Positions 55,124 to 64,000 of a DNA stretch of 64,000 nt are shown one piece after another. The stretch is from an uncultured Cellvibrionales bacterium (GTDB lineage: Bacteria > Pseudomonadota > Gammaproteobacteria > Pseudomonadales > Porticoccaceae), in contig CAJWFB010000002.1 in NCBI GenBank assembly GCA_913031645.1, forward strand, positions 1-64,000, written 5' to 3'. The number at the start of each line of letters is the position of its first letter. The stretch's first letter is position 1. A program made the position numbers and the translations under genes. Below the pieces are notes generated by a model. The model did no database searches, was not told the origin of the DNA, and worked only from the letters and a program-made list of their open reading frames with translations.

Positions 55124-55651
55124 ATGAAATTACTATTAATAGCGATGTTTATCAGTCTACTTTTTATGCCTAACTCAGGGCCTGCTGCGCCAGCTGAAGA
55201 TCTTACGTTAAGGCTAAATACGCTCAAGAACTACCAAGTAAATACGCCGGCAATGGTTAGTTCGGGTTTGCCCAACCGCGGCCATTTTGAAGCACTGAAA
55301 TCTAATGGCGTTGCTAACGTAATTGATTTACTGCCCGGAGATAGACGCGAAGAAATTAATCTCATGCAAGCAGTGGGGTTGAACTATAAAAACATTGAGG
55401 TGCAATGGGGCAATCCAACCCTAGAAAACTTTGATGATTACGTAGTAGCCATGCAGCGCTTTGAATTAAGTGGTGGCGCTACGCTAACGCATTGCCAGCT
55501 GAATTGGCGAGGCGCTGTTTTTACCTATTTATACCGTATTACTCAGTTACGTGAAGCAGAGCACATTGCGAGACAAGATATGGACGCAATCTGGAAAGCA
55601 AACGACGTGTGGCTTAAGTTTATCGAACAGGTAAAAAGCAAATATTTATAG
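55124..55651 (+). CDS. Exported protein tyrosine phosphatase-like protein (DUF442/BLH-type)
   Basis: It has 175 residues. A signal peptide covers residues 1-22 (LLLIAMFISLLFM...PAAPA). The domain reads MVSSGLPNRGHFEALKSNGVANVIDLLPGDRREE, then the P-loop THCQLNWRGAVF, with Cys124 and Arg129. Spacing is Cx4R, as in the DUF442/beta-lactamase-hydrolase-like group, not the usual Cx5R. AGAGGA precedes the ATG. Periplasmic location and substrate are unconfirmed. It lies about 160 bases after the P450 gene. Confidence 0.78.
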   Translation: MKLLLIAMFISLLFMPNSGPAAPAEDLTLRLNTLKNYQVNTPAMVSSGLPNRGHFEALKSNGVANVIDLLPGDRREEINLMQAVGLNYKNIEVQWGNPTLENFDDYVVAMQRFELSGGATLTHCQLNWRGAVFTYLYRITQLREAEHIARQDMDAIWKANDVWLKFIEQVKSKYL

Positions 55652-55760
55652 TATGTACTTGCTTAGCAATACATATTGAGTAAGCTGTGTGACAAGGTGG
55701 TTTAGGCCTAATAACTGTTTATTAGTATTTCAACCATTATAAAACCAGCGAGAACAATTT

Positions 55761-56216
55761 ATGGATTTGAAACAACACTACCAGCAGGCAGCTCGGGATA
55801 CCTGTCCTATTTATACTTTTTTAGATTTACAGGTCGAGAGTATTGAGGGCGGTATTTATAGATCTCGCACACCTCTCAGTAACAATATCAAAAATCATGT
55901 GAACATAATTCATGCTGGTCCTATATGGATGACTGCAGAATACTTAGGCGGCTTAATCGCTGCCCATAACCTTGATAATCCAAAATATCAGCCAGTTATT
56001 GCCGGATTGAATATAAAATTTATGCGACCGGCGATGACCGACATTACTGCTGAGACTGAATTTACAGCTGAAGATGTCAAAACCATGAAGGCGGCACTCG
56101 AAGCAACTGGGCGCTATGATTTCACGATCCATATTGTGGTTAAAGATACCTCTGGAAAAGTTGTCGCTGAGGCGGATGGTGATTATGTAGTAAAGGACTT
56201 TTCAAATTTGATGTAG
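55761..56216 (+). CDS. Hot-dog fold thioesterase-like protein (DUF4442/PaaI-like)
   Basis: It has 151 residues without signal or membrane segment. The central helix region NIIHAGPIWMTAEYLGGLIAAH and the strand VIAGLNIKFMRPAMTDITAETEFT are typical of single hot-dog acyl-CoA thioesterases of the DUF4442 group. Substrate unknown. It lies in the accessory cluster between gmk and yicC with a P450, so a lipid or acyl-CoA role is a guess. Confidence 0.8.
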   Translation: MDLKQHYQQAARDTCPIYTFLDLQVESIEGGIYRSRTPLSNNIKNHVNIIHAGPIWMTAEYLGGLIAAHNLDNPKYQPVIAGLNIKFMRPAMTDITAETEFTAEDVKTMKAALEATGRYDFTIHIVVKDTSGKVVAEADGDYVVKDFSNLM

Positions 56217-56284
56217 GCATGAGCATTGTTATTGGCAGTACGATTTAAACCATCAGTGGTGCCCAGAATTACTAGGAGTAATTC

Positions 56285-56509
56285 ATGAAAAATATCTTTA
56301 TTGTGAGTACAGTTACACTACTTTTAGTGATTTCTGGCTGTGCTCACAAAGACCGCGAATATATAAAATCTCAAGAGTATGTTGATGACCTATGCCGGGC
56401 TGCGGCTAATAGAATTCCAATCCCTGAAAATATGACGATACTTCCTAACCCCACGTATTCAGACTGCATGGTAGATCATGGCTACATAGAAAAACTAGGT
56501 TCTCTATAG
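56285..56509 (+). CDS. Small predicted lipoprotein
   Basis: It has 74 residues. The signal sequence ends in a lipobox, VISGC, with the lipidated Cys at residue 20. The mature part is short and polar with two further cysteines, in DDLCRAAANR and YSDCMVDHGY, which might form a disulfide. AGGAG lies six bases before the ATG. No family recognised. It converges on yicC. Confidence 0.7.
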   Translation: MKNIFIVSTVTLLLVISGCAHKDREYIKSQEYVDDLCRAAANRIPIPENMTILPNPTYSDCMVDHGYIEKLGSL

Positions 56510-56542
56510 CTCATAATGTCACGAACTCGGAGGTAACCCTTT

Positions 56543-57406
56543 TTACTCAAGGTTTTGAATTTGCTCGCGCATCTGCTCAATGAGAACTTTTAGTTCCACT
56601 GATGCTTGCGTCGTTACGCCGGCAATGGATTTAGAGCCAAGAGTATTGGCTTCGCGATTCAATTCTTGCATTAAAAAATCGAGCCTGCGACCAATAGAAT
56701 CTGAGCTCTGCAGGACGCGACGAATTTCAGTAATATGCACCTCTAACCGATCTAATTCTTCCTCTACGTCAGAGCGATTGGCAATAATAACCATCTCTTG
56801 CTCTAAACGACCTTCGTCCAGTTGAATCTTCATATCAACCATCTTTTCTTCAAGCCGCGCGCGCTGATGGGCGAGAATCTCCGGTAGGTTTTCTCTGACT
56901 ATTGCGGTTTGTTCCTGAATACCTACAAGGCGCTGTTCAATCATATCCGCAAGCTTGTCCCCCTCGCGTTGCCTACCCTCAAGTAGCTGGGCAACCGTTG
57001 CCTTGAAGGTCTCAATTGCCGCAGCCTGAAGGTGCTCAGAGTCAATATCCTGATCTTTCAATACACCTGGCCAACGCATGATATCTAGAGGAGAGATCTC
57101 CGCTGGACTGTCTATCTGGATGGCCAATTGCTGAGCAATTTCAATATATTGTTTGGCCAAGATAAGATCGGCGTTAACGGTTGCATCGGTGCTGTTAAAG
57201 GCCAGCTGTATAGAACAATCCACCTTGCCTCGGGAAAGCTTTTTACGTGCTATTTCACGCAACGACATTTCAACCTGGCGCAAGGTTTCTGGTAATCTAA
57301 AGCCAGTCTCTAAAAATCGATGATTAACAGAGCGGAGTTCACATGTGACTGAGCCCCAGGGAAAGTCTGCGGTGTTTCTGGCAAATGCCGTCATGCTGCG
57401 AGGCAT
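56543..57406 (-). CDS. yicC: YicC-family endoribonuclease
   Basis: It has 287 residues. YicC/YloC proteins are reported endoribonucleases. MPRSMTAFARNTADFPWGSVTCELRSVNHRFLE is the N-terminal domain. DVEEELDRLEVHITEIRRVL and GRRLDFLMQELNREANTLGSKS form the conserved C-terminal DUF1732 region. GGAG precedes the ATG. It is divergent from rph, the common arrangement. Its other usual neighbour, gmk, is separated from it here. Confidence 0.93.
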   Translation of the reverse strand: MPRSMTAFARNTADFPWGSVTCELRSVNHRFLETGFRLPETLRQVEMSLREIARKKLSRGKVDCSIQLAFNSTDATVNADLILAKQYIEIAQQLAIQIDSPAEISPLDIMRWPGVLKDQDIDSEHLQAAAIETFKATVAQLLEGRQREGDKLADMIEQRLVGIQEQTAIVRENLPEILAHQRARLEEKMVDMKIQLDEGRLEQEMVIIANRSDVEEELDRLEVHITEIRRVLQSSDSIGRRLDFLMQELNREANTLGSKSIAGVTTQASVELKVLIEQMREQIQNLE

Positions 57407-57525
57407 ATTATCTCCAAACGAATTGAATTAATGGTTGCATGGTAACAAAGGCGGTCACAGTAGTGTTAGATTTGCTACACTTCCGCCGACAAATTTCGAC
57501 AAAACCCAATCTAGGAAGCAAATTT

Positions 57526-58245
57526 ATGACCAGACCCAGCGGCCGTCGGCCGGAACAGTTACGCCAAGTTAAGATTACTCGCGATTACACCTGTCATGCC
57601 GAAGGATCGGTCTTGGTTGAGTTTGGCAATACGAAGGTTATCTGCACTGCGAGTGTCGACAAAGGGGTGCCTCGTTTCTTGCGTGGCAAAGGCGAGGGTT
57701 GGGTTACTGCAGAATACGGGATGTTGCCGCGCTCAACAAATAGTCGCATGAACCGCGAGGCTGCGCGAGGAAAACAGAGTGGGCGCACACAAGAAATTCA
57801 ACGTCTGATCGGTCGATCTCTTCGTGCTGCGGTTGATTTAAAGCAGTTAGGTGAGAACACAATTAATATTGACTGCGATGTTATTCAAGCAGACGGTGGA
57901 ACTAGAACAGCCTCCATTACGGGCGCTTGTGTTGCCTTGGTTGATGCGATTAGGCACTTGCAGCGTGCTAAGGCAATAGTCGGTGATCCATTGGTTTCTA
58001 TGATAGCTTCAGTATCAGTGGGCGTCTACAAAGGTACACCGGTGCTAGACTTAGATTATGATGAGGATTCAAACGCTGAAACCGATATGAATGTGGTGAT
58101 GAACAGTGAAGGTGGCTTCATCGAAGTTCAAGGAACTGCCGAGGCAGCACCTTTTAGCACCGAAGAGTTAACTGAAATGTTAGACTTAGCCAAAAGAGGC
58201 ATTGCTGATTTGGTGAGGGTTCAGCAGATGGCCCTAGCGCAATAA
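57526..58245 (+). CDS. rph: Ribonuclease PH
   Basis: Phosphate-dependent 3'-5' exoribonuclease that trims tRNA 3' ends, 239 residues. The start [21 protein letters not shown] at 57526 has TAGGAAG upstream; a longer frame from 57439 was rejected. [48 protein letters not shown] is the phosphate and RNA-binding stretch; [18 protein letters not shown] follows. Full length, so not truncated as in E. coli K-12. pyrE follows 13 bases later. Confidence 0.96.
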   Translation: MTRPSGRRPEQLRQVKITRDYTCHAEGSVLVEFGNTKVICTASVDKGVPRFLRGKGEGWVTAEYGMLPRSTNSRMNREAARGKQSGRTQEIQRLIGRSLRAAVDLKQLGENTINIDCDVIQADGGTRTASITGACVALVDAIRHLQRAKAIVGDPLVSMIASVSVGVYKGTPVLDLDYDEDSNAETDMNVVMNSEGGFIEVQGTAEAAPFSTEELTEMLDLAKRGIADLVRVQQMALAQ

Positions 58246-58258
58246 TCGGACAAGAACC

Positions 58259-58912
58259 ATGACTATGAATCAAGATTATAAAAAGCAGTTTATCGAAAAT
58301 GCCTTGAGCAGTGGCGCCCTTAAATTTGGTGAGTTCACCTTAAAGTCAGGACGTGTCTCGCCACACTTTTTTAATGCGGGGGAGTTTTATACCGGTAAAG
58401 CTTTGGCTGAACTGGGACGTTGTTACGCGGCGGCTATCGTTGATTCTGGAATACAATTTGATGTTTTATTTGGTCCCGCCTATAAAGGTATTACATTAGC
58501 CTCTGCAACAGCAGTTGCCTTATCGGATCAGCATGGGATAGATGTACCCTATTGCTTTAATCGTAAAGAGGCCAAATCTCACGGTGAAGGTGGCACTCTG
58601 GTTGGTGCGCCACTGAAAGGTAAAGTCCTCATAATTGATGATGTGATTACGGCTGGTACTGCGATACGAGAAGTGATGGCAATTGTCGAGGATGCGGGCG
58701 CGCAGGCGGCGGGTGTCGTCATTGGTCTAGACCGTAAAGAGCGCGGTAAAGGTGCAGAATCTGCCATTCAAGAGGTAGAGAGAGAATTCGCGATGTCGGT
58801 TGCCAGTATTATCGATATTGATGATATCTTGGCCTATCTATCAGGCACGCCTGACGCATCTGACTTAATCGCAGCCATAGGCCATTATCGAGAAGCCTAT
58901 GGCGTCAGCTAG
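58259..58912 (+). CDS. pyrE: Orotate phosphoribosyltransferase
   Basis: Makes OMP from orotate and PRPP in pyrimidine synthesis. It has 217 residues. [16 protein letters not shown] near residue 24, [15 protein letters not shown] (flexible catalytic loop) near residue 97, and the PRPP motif [16 protein letters not shown] near residue 122. Starts at 58259 or the ATG two codons later. The rph-pyrE pair is conserved. It converges on slmA. Confidence 0.96.
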   Translation: MTMNQDYKKQFIENALSSGALKFGEFTLKSGRVSPHFFNAGEFYTGKALAELGRCYAAAIVDSGIQFDVLFGPAYKGITLASATAVALSDQHGIDVPYCFNRKEAKSHGEGGTLVGAPLKGKVLIIDDVITAGTAIREVMAIVEDAGAQAAGVVIGLDRKERGKGAESAIQEVEREFAMSVASIIDIDDILAYLSGTPDASDLIAAIGHYREAYGVS

Positions 58913-58922
58913 GTAGTTGGCG

Positions 58923-59509
58923 CTACTGCTCAAAAATTGCTGAGGTTATCAAAGCCCACTGTTCAGTCCAATGCTGATTAGGTAAGGTTTTGAAGTCGCT
59001 TCGCACAAATTGGCTAATTTTACCTTCAACGGTTACCAGCATGAGATTAGCTGCCACTGAGACTGGCACATTAAGCTTCAGACCGTCACGCACCTCGGCT
59101 TCACGCAATGCTTGTTTTAGTTGCGATTCCAGCCGATCAAAAAATTGTGCCACGCGGCTGTGCAAGCGCTCGTTCTCAATGGCAAGCGCATCACCATTTA
59201 AAATGCGAGTAATGCCAGGATTCTTTTGGCAGAATGCAACCACTAAACTCAGAATTCGATAGCACTGGTTGACTGCGTCTGGCTCGTCATTGACGATAGC
59301 GCGAACACGGCCAAAGATGGTCTCCTCGATAAAGTCGATTAAGCTTTCATACATCCTAGTCTTGCTTGGAAAGTGGCGGTAGAGCGCAGCTTCGGAAAGG
59401 CCTAACTCGGCAGCCAGAGCAGCGGTAGTTATTCGGCCTCTAGACGTTTCAAGCATGCGCGCTAGCGTCTGCAATATTTCTTGTGCTCGAGAGCCTTTTT
59501 TAGCAGCCA

Positions 59510-59510
<1 letters not shown>
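58923..59510 (-). CDS. slmA: Nucleoid occlusion factor SlmA (TetR family)
   Basis: DNA-bound inhibitor of FtsZ ring formation over the nucleoid. It has 195 residues. The TetR HTH is RITTAALAAELGLSEAALYRHFPSKTRMYESLI near residue 26. The C-terminal dimer domain matches SlmA (NPGITRILNGDALAIENERLHSRVAQFFDRLE). Its location between pyrE and argB/coaBC is where slmA sits in many gammaproteobacteria. It overlaps the argB stop by one base. Confidence 0.93.
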
Positions 59511-61881
<2,371 letters not shown>

Positions 61882-61903
61882 TAGTGACTAAACGACTGTC
61901 GAG

Positions 61904-63106
61904 TTAATTTTGATCATTATATTTACACGCTATTTGCGCTATAAGATCTCGGCCTAGCTGCGCTTTACTTCTTTTACTGAAAGAGATGGTTGAATCGTCG
62001 TCAATCCAGCTGACCTCATTTTCATCACTATTAAAGCCAATATCTGGACGTGATATGTCATTAGCAATGATCGCATTTAGTGATTTTGTTTTGAGTTTTC
62101 CTTTTGCATAGTTCTCGACATTGGCGCTCTCTGCCGCGAACCCGACCACAAACAAAGATTCATTAGTACTCGCTACCGTACTGACAATATCAGGATTTTT
62201 TTCAAGCTTAATGGTTAAGACCTCATCGCTTGATTTTATTTTACCTTCAGCAACACTAGCTGCTCGATAGTCGGCTACGGCGGCGGTGGCAATAAACACA
62301 TCGGCTTTTTGTGCGGACTCTAAGGCGGCTAATAACATCTCATTAGCAGATATTACTGGTATGTGTTGACAACGCTCTGGGGTCGGCAGGTTCACAGGGC
62401 CTGAAATAAGCACCACATCTGCCCCCGCATCTGCTGCGGCAGTCGCTAGGGCATAGCCCATTTTCCCTGAACTATGATTACTAATATAGCGAACTGGGTC
62501 CAGTGCTTCTCGAGTTGGACCTGCGGTAATGACCACTTTTGTGCCTTGGAGCAATCCATTGATGAACATAGCAGAGGCTTGATCAATAATCGTGTCGGGC
62601 TGTTCCATTCGCCCTGGACCTGTATCACCACAGGCTTGAGAGCCACTATCAGGGCCAATGATGGTCACACCGCGCTGAGCCAGCTTTTCAACATTATCCA
62701 AATTTGCAGGATGCTGCCACATCCCTTGATTCATGGCCGGAGCAACAGCAACTAATGCCGGTGTTGCTAGATAGACAGCTGCCAATAAACTGTCGGCTTT
62801 GCCATGCATCATGGTGGCCATAAAGTCGGCACTCGCGGGTGCTATTAATAGTAAATCTGCCCATCTAGCCAACTCAATATGGCCCATTCCCGCCTCTGCT
62901 TTCTCATCAAGCAAACCAACATGCACTGGATGACCTGATAGCGCTTGCATAGTTAGTGGCCGCAAAAACTCTTCAGCACCTGGCGTCATGACCACGCGCA
63001 CTTCGGCCCCTCTATCTTGGAGGCGCCTAACTATTTCAGCACTTTTATAAGCAGCGATGCCACCGGTAACGCCAACAATTATTCGTTTGTTTGACAAGCT
63101 ACACAT
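61904..63106 (-). CDS. coaBC: Bifunctional phosphopantothenoylcysteine decarboxylase/phosphopantothenate-cysteine ligase
   Basis: Two steps of coenzyme A synthesis in one protein of about 400 residues. The N-terminal CoaC flavoprotein domain has GVTGGIAAYKSAEIVRRL, the active-site region HIELARWADLLLIAPASADF and PAMNQGMWQHP. The C-terminal CoaB domain has TAGPTREALDPVRYISNHSSGKMGYALA and TAAVADYRAASVAEGKIKS, then KLEKNPDIV. ATG at 63106 was chosen; GTG at 63121 is possible and neither has a clear ribosome site. It is divergent from radC, as in most gammaproteobacteria. Confidence 0.95.
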   Translation of the reverse strand: MCSLSNKRIIVGVTGGIAAYKSAEIVRRLQDRGAEVRVVMTPGAEEFLRPLTMQALSGHPVHVGLLDEKAEAGMGHIELARWADLLLIAPASADFMATMMHGKADSLLAAVYLATPALVAVAPAMNQGMWQHPANLDNVEKLAQRGVTIIGPDSGSQACGDTGPGRMEQPDTIIDQASAMFINGLLQGTKVVITAGPTREALDPVRYISNHSSGKMGYALATAAADAGADVVLISGPVNLPTPERCQHIPVISANEMLLAALESAQKADVFIATAAVADYRAASVAEGKIKSSDEVLTIKLEKNPDIVSTVASTNESLFVVGFAAESANVENYAKGKLKTKSLNAIIANDISRPDIGFNSDENEVSWIDDDSTISFSKRSKAQLGRDLIAQIACKYNDQN

Positions 63107-63186
63107 TTTAAATCCACACACTCTACTTTCAGCGGTCTAAGATAACATTATAGAAAGGAATTCTATAGTGATAAAAAGGACTTACT

Positions 63187-63861
63187 ATGGCTATACACCA
63201 ATGGCCTGAGCATCAAAGGCCCCGCGAGAAGCTTTTAGCAAAGGGTTCCAAAGCGCTCTCCGATCAGGAGTTATTGGCGATATTTCTTCGCACAGGGGTC
63301 TCAGGAATGAGTGCTATCGATTTAGCCGCCAAGCTAATAACAGAGTTCGGAGGTCTCGGTGCTCTGCTCAATGCGAATCAAGCGAGATTTTGTTCGATCA
63401 AGGGTTTAGGTTTGGCTAAGTATTGTCAACTCAGAGCCACCTTAGAGTTAACTGAGCGCTACCTAGGTGAGCAATTAAACAATAATGATATCTTTACTAG
63501 CCCCAAACAGGTTGAAGATTATCTGTCTGTCCAGATGCGTGACTATCAGCGTGAGGTTTTCAGTGTGCTACTGCTAGATTCCAGACACCAACTATTGGGT
63601 TATCATGAGTTATTTCACGGTACGATTGATACTACATCAGTGCATCCCCGAGAGGTCGTGAAATTGGCCCTTGAAAAGAATGCAGCAGCTGTCATTGTTG
63701 CCCATAATCATCCGTCGGGGATGGCGGAACCGAGTAATGCTGACATTGACATAACCCAAAGACTGAAGACGGCACTTGCACTGATAGACATTCGGCTACT
63801 TGATCATTTTATTATTGGAAGAGGAGACATAACTTCTTTGGCAAACGAAGGTAAAATGTAA
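63187..63861 (+). CDS. radC: RadC family JAB/MPN-domain protein
   Basis: It has 224 residues. The N-terminal helix-hairpin-helix part is REKLLAKGSKALSDQELLAIFLRTGVSGMSAIDLA. The C-terminal JAMM metal site is VIVAHNHPSGMAEPSNADIDITQRL, with HxH-x7-SxxD intact. Despite the name, a DNA repair role is not established for the family. It lies divergent from coaBC and upstream of the expected rpmB-rpmG genes beyond the window. Confidence 0.94.
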   Translation: MAIHQWPEHQRPREKLLAKGSKALSDQELLAIFLRTGVSGMSAIDLAAKLITEFGGLGALLNANQARFCSIKGLGLAKYCQLRATLELTERYLGEQLNNNDIFTSPKQVEDYLSVQMRDYQREVFSVLLLDSRHQLLGYHELFHGTIDTTSVHPREVVKLALEKNAAAVIVAHNHPSGMAEPSNADIDITQRLKTALALIDIRLLDHFIIGRGDITSLANEGKM

Positions 63862-63916
63862 TCTGGCTAAGATTTGGCGATAAGTGGTGAAATTATGTCG
63901 ATTACAGCGTTTTCGT

Positions 63917-63945
63917 TTGATTCAGGATTGGCTTTCTGGTATAAA
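63917..63945 (+). promoter_or_regulatory. Predicted sigma-70 promoter at the right edge (probably rpmB-rpmG)
   Basis: TTGATT at 63917-63922, a 17-base spacer and TATAAA at 63940-63945, followed by a GC-rich start region of ribosomal-gene type. The gene it drives lies outside the window; rpmB is the usual neighbour of radC. Confidence 0.65.
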
Positions 63946-64000
63946 ACGCGCCTCCTTGCGGGGACACCCTTTGAACAAGGATGTAATTTTTTGGAATACT

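Overview
The window is about 64 kb of chromosomal DNA from a gammaproteobacterium. It is most likely a marine member of the Cellvibrionales-type lineages (SAR92, OM60 and Porticoccus relatives). This is inferred from gene order, which closely follows the Pseudomonas chromosome (trkA-rsmB-fmt-def; tsaC-hemF-aroE; coxBA-ctaG-coxC-surf1-cyoE-SCO; polA/engB; recG-oxyR; rph-pyrE; coaBC-algC-argB), and from compact, AT-leaning, tightly packed genes. No tRNA, rRNA, insertion sequence, prophage or CRISPR array was seen. Almost every gene is housekeeping. The interest lies in what is missing from conserved loci, in small insertions, and in regulatory DNA.

Layout. 1-4.1 kb: trkA (cut by the window edge), rsmB, fmt and def read leftward. 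A remnant of dprA lies opposite them. 4.2-7.9 kb: purE, tsaC, hemF and aroE, then a gamma-carbonic-anhydrase-like gene and a YheV zinc ribbon. 8.1-15.7 kb: a complete aa3-type cytochrome c oxidase operon with assembly factors, but without the heme A synthase gene normally found there. 15.7-18.7 kb: zinc uptake (znuB, znuC, zur against znuA) around one perfect Zur box. 18.8-23.9 kb: polA, a predicted sigma-E-driven small RNA, engB, cytochrome c4 and dsbA. 24.1-26.4 kb: an alphaproteobacterial/archaeal-type serC with serA. 26.4-31 kb: an AraC/GlxA-type regulator divergent from fabY, a secreted trypsin-like protease and rsmE. 31.1-34.7 kb: the SAM cycle (ahcY, metK and a SahR-like ArsR-methyltransferase regulator). 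34.9-40.2 kb: tkt-epd-pgk-fba. 40.4-43.4 kb: a PAS-GGDEF cyclase, a membrane fatty acid hydroxylase, an exported PqqB-like metallohydrolase and a small membrane protein. 43.4-45.4 kb: pitA with its DUF47 partner.

45.5-53.1 kb: recG, oxyR, an SDR protein, ridA, spoT, rpoZ and gmk. 53.6-56.5 kb: four accessory genes (P450, exported tyrosine-phosphatase-like protein, hot-dog thioesterase, lipoprotein) separating gmk from yicC. 56.5-63.9 kb: yicC, rph, pyrE, slmA, argB, algC-type phosphomannomutase, coaBC and radC, ending with a promoter that probably drives rpmB outside the window.

The strongest second-look items are: the sigma-E promoter and C-rich-loop small RNA between polA and engB; an OxyR with Cys199 but Leu at position 208; loss of ctaA, dut and most of dprA from loci where they are usually found; a DsbA with a CIHC active site; and the accessory clusters at 40-43 kb and 53-56 kb. 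All calls were made by reading the sequence; no database search was run.
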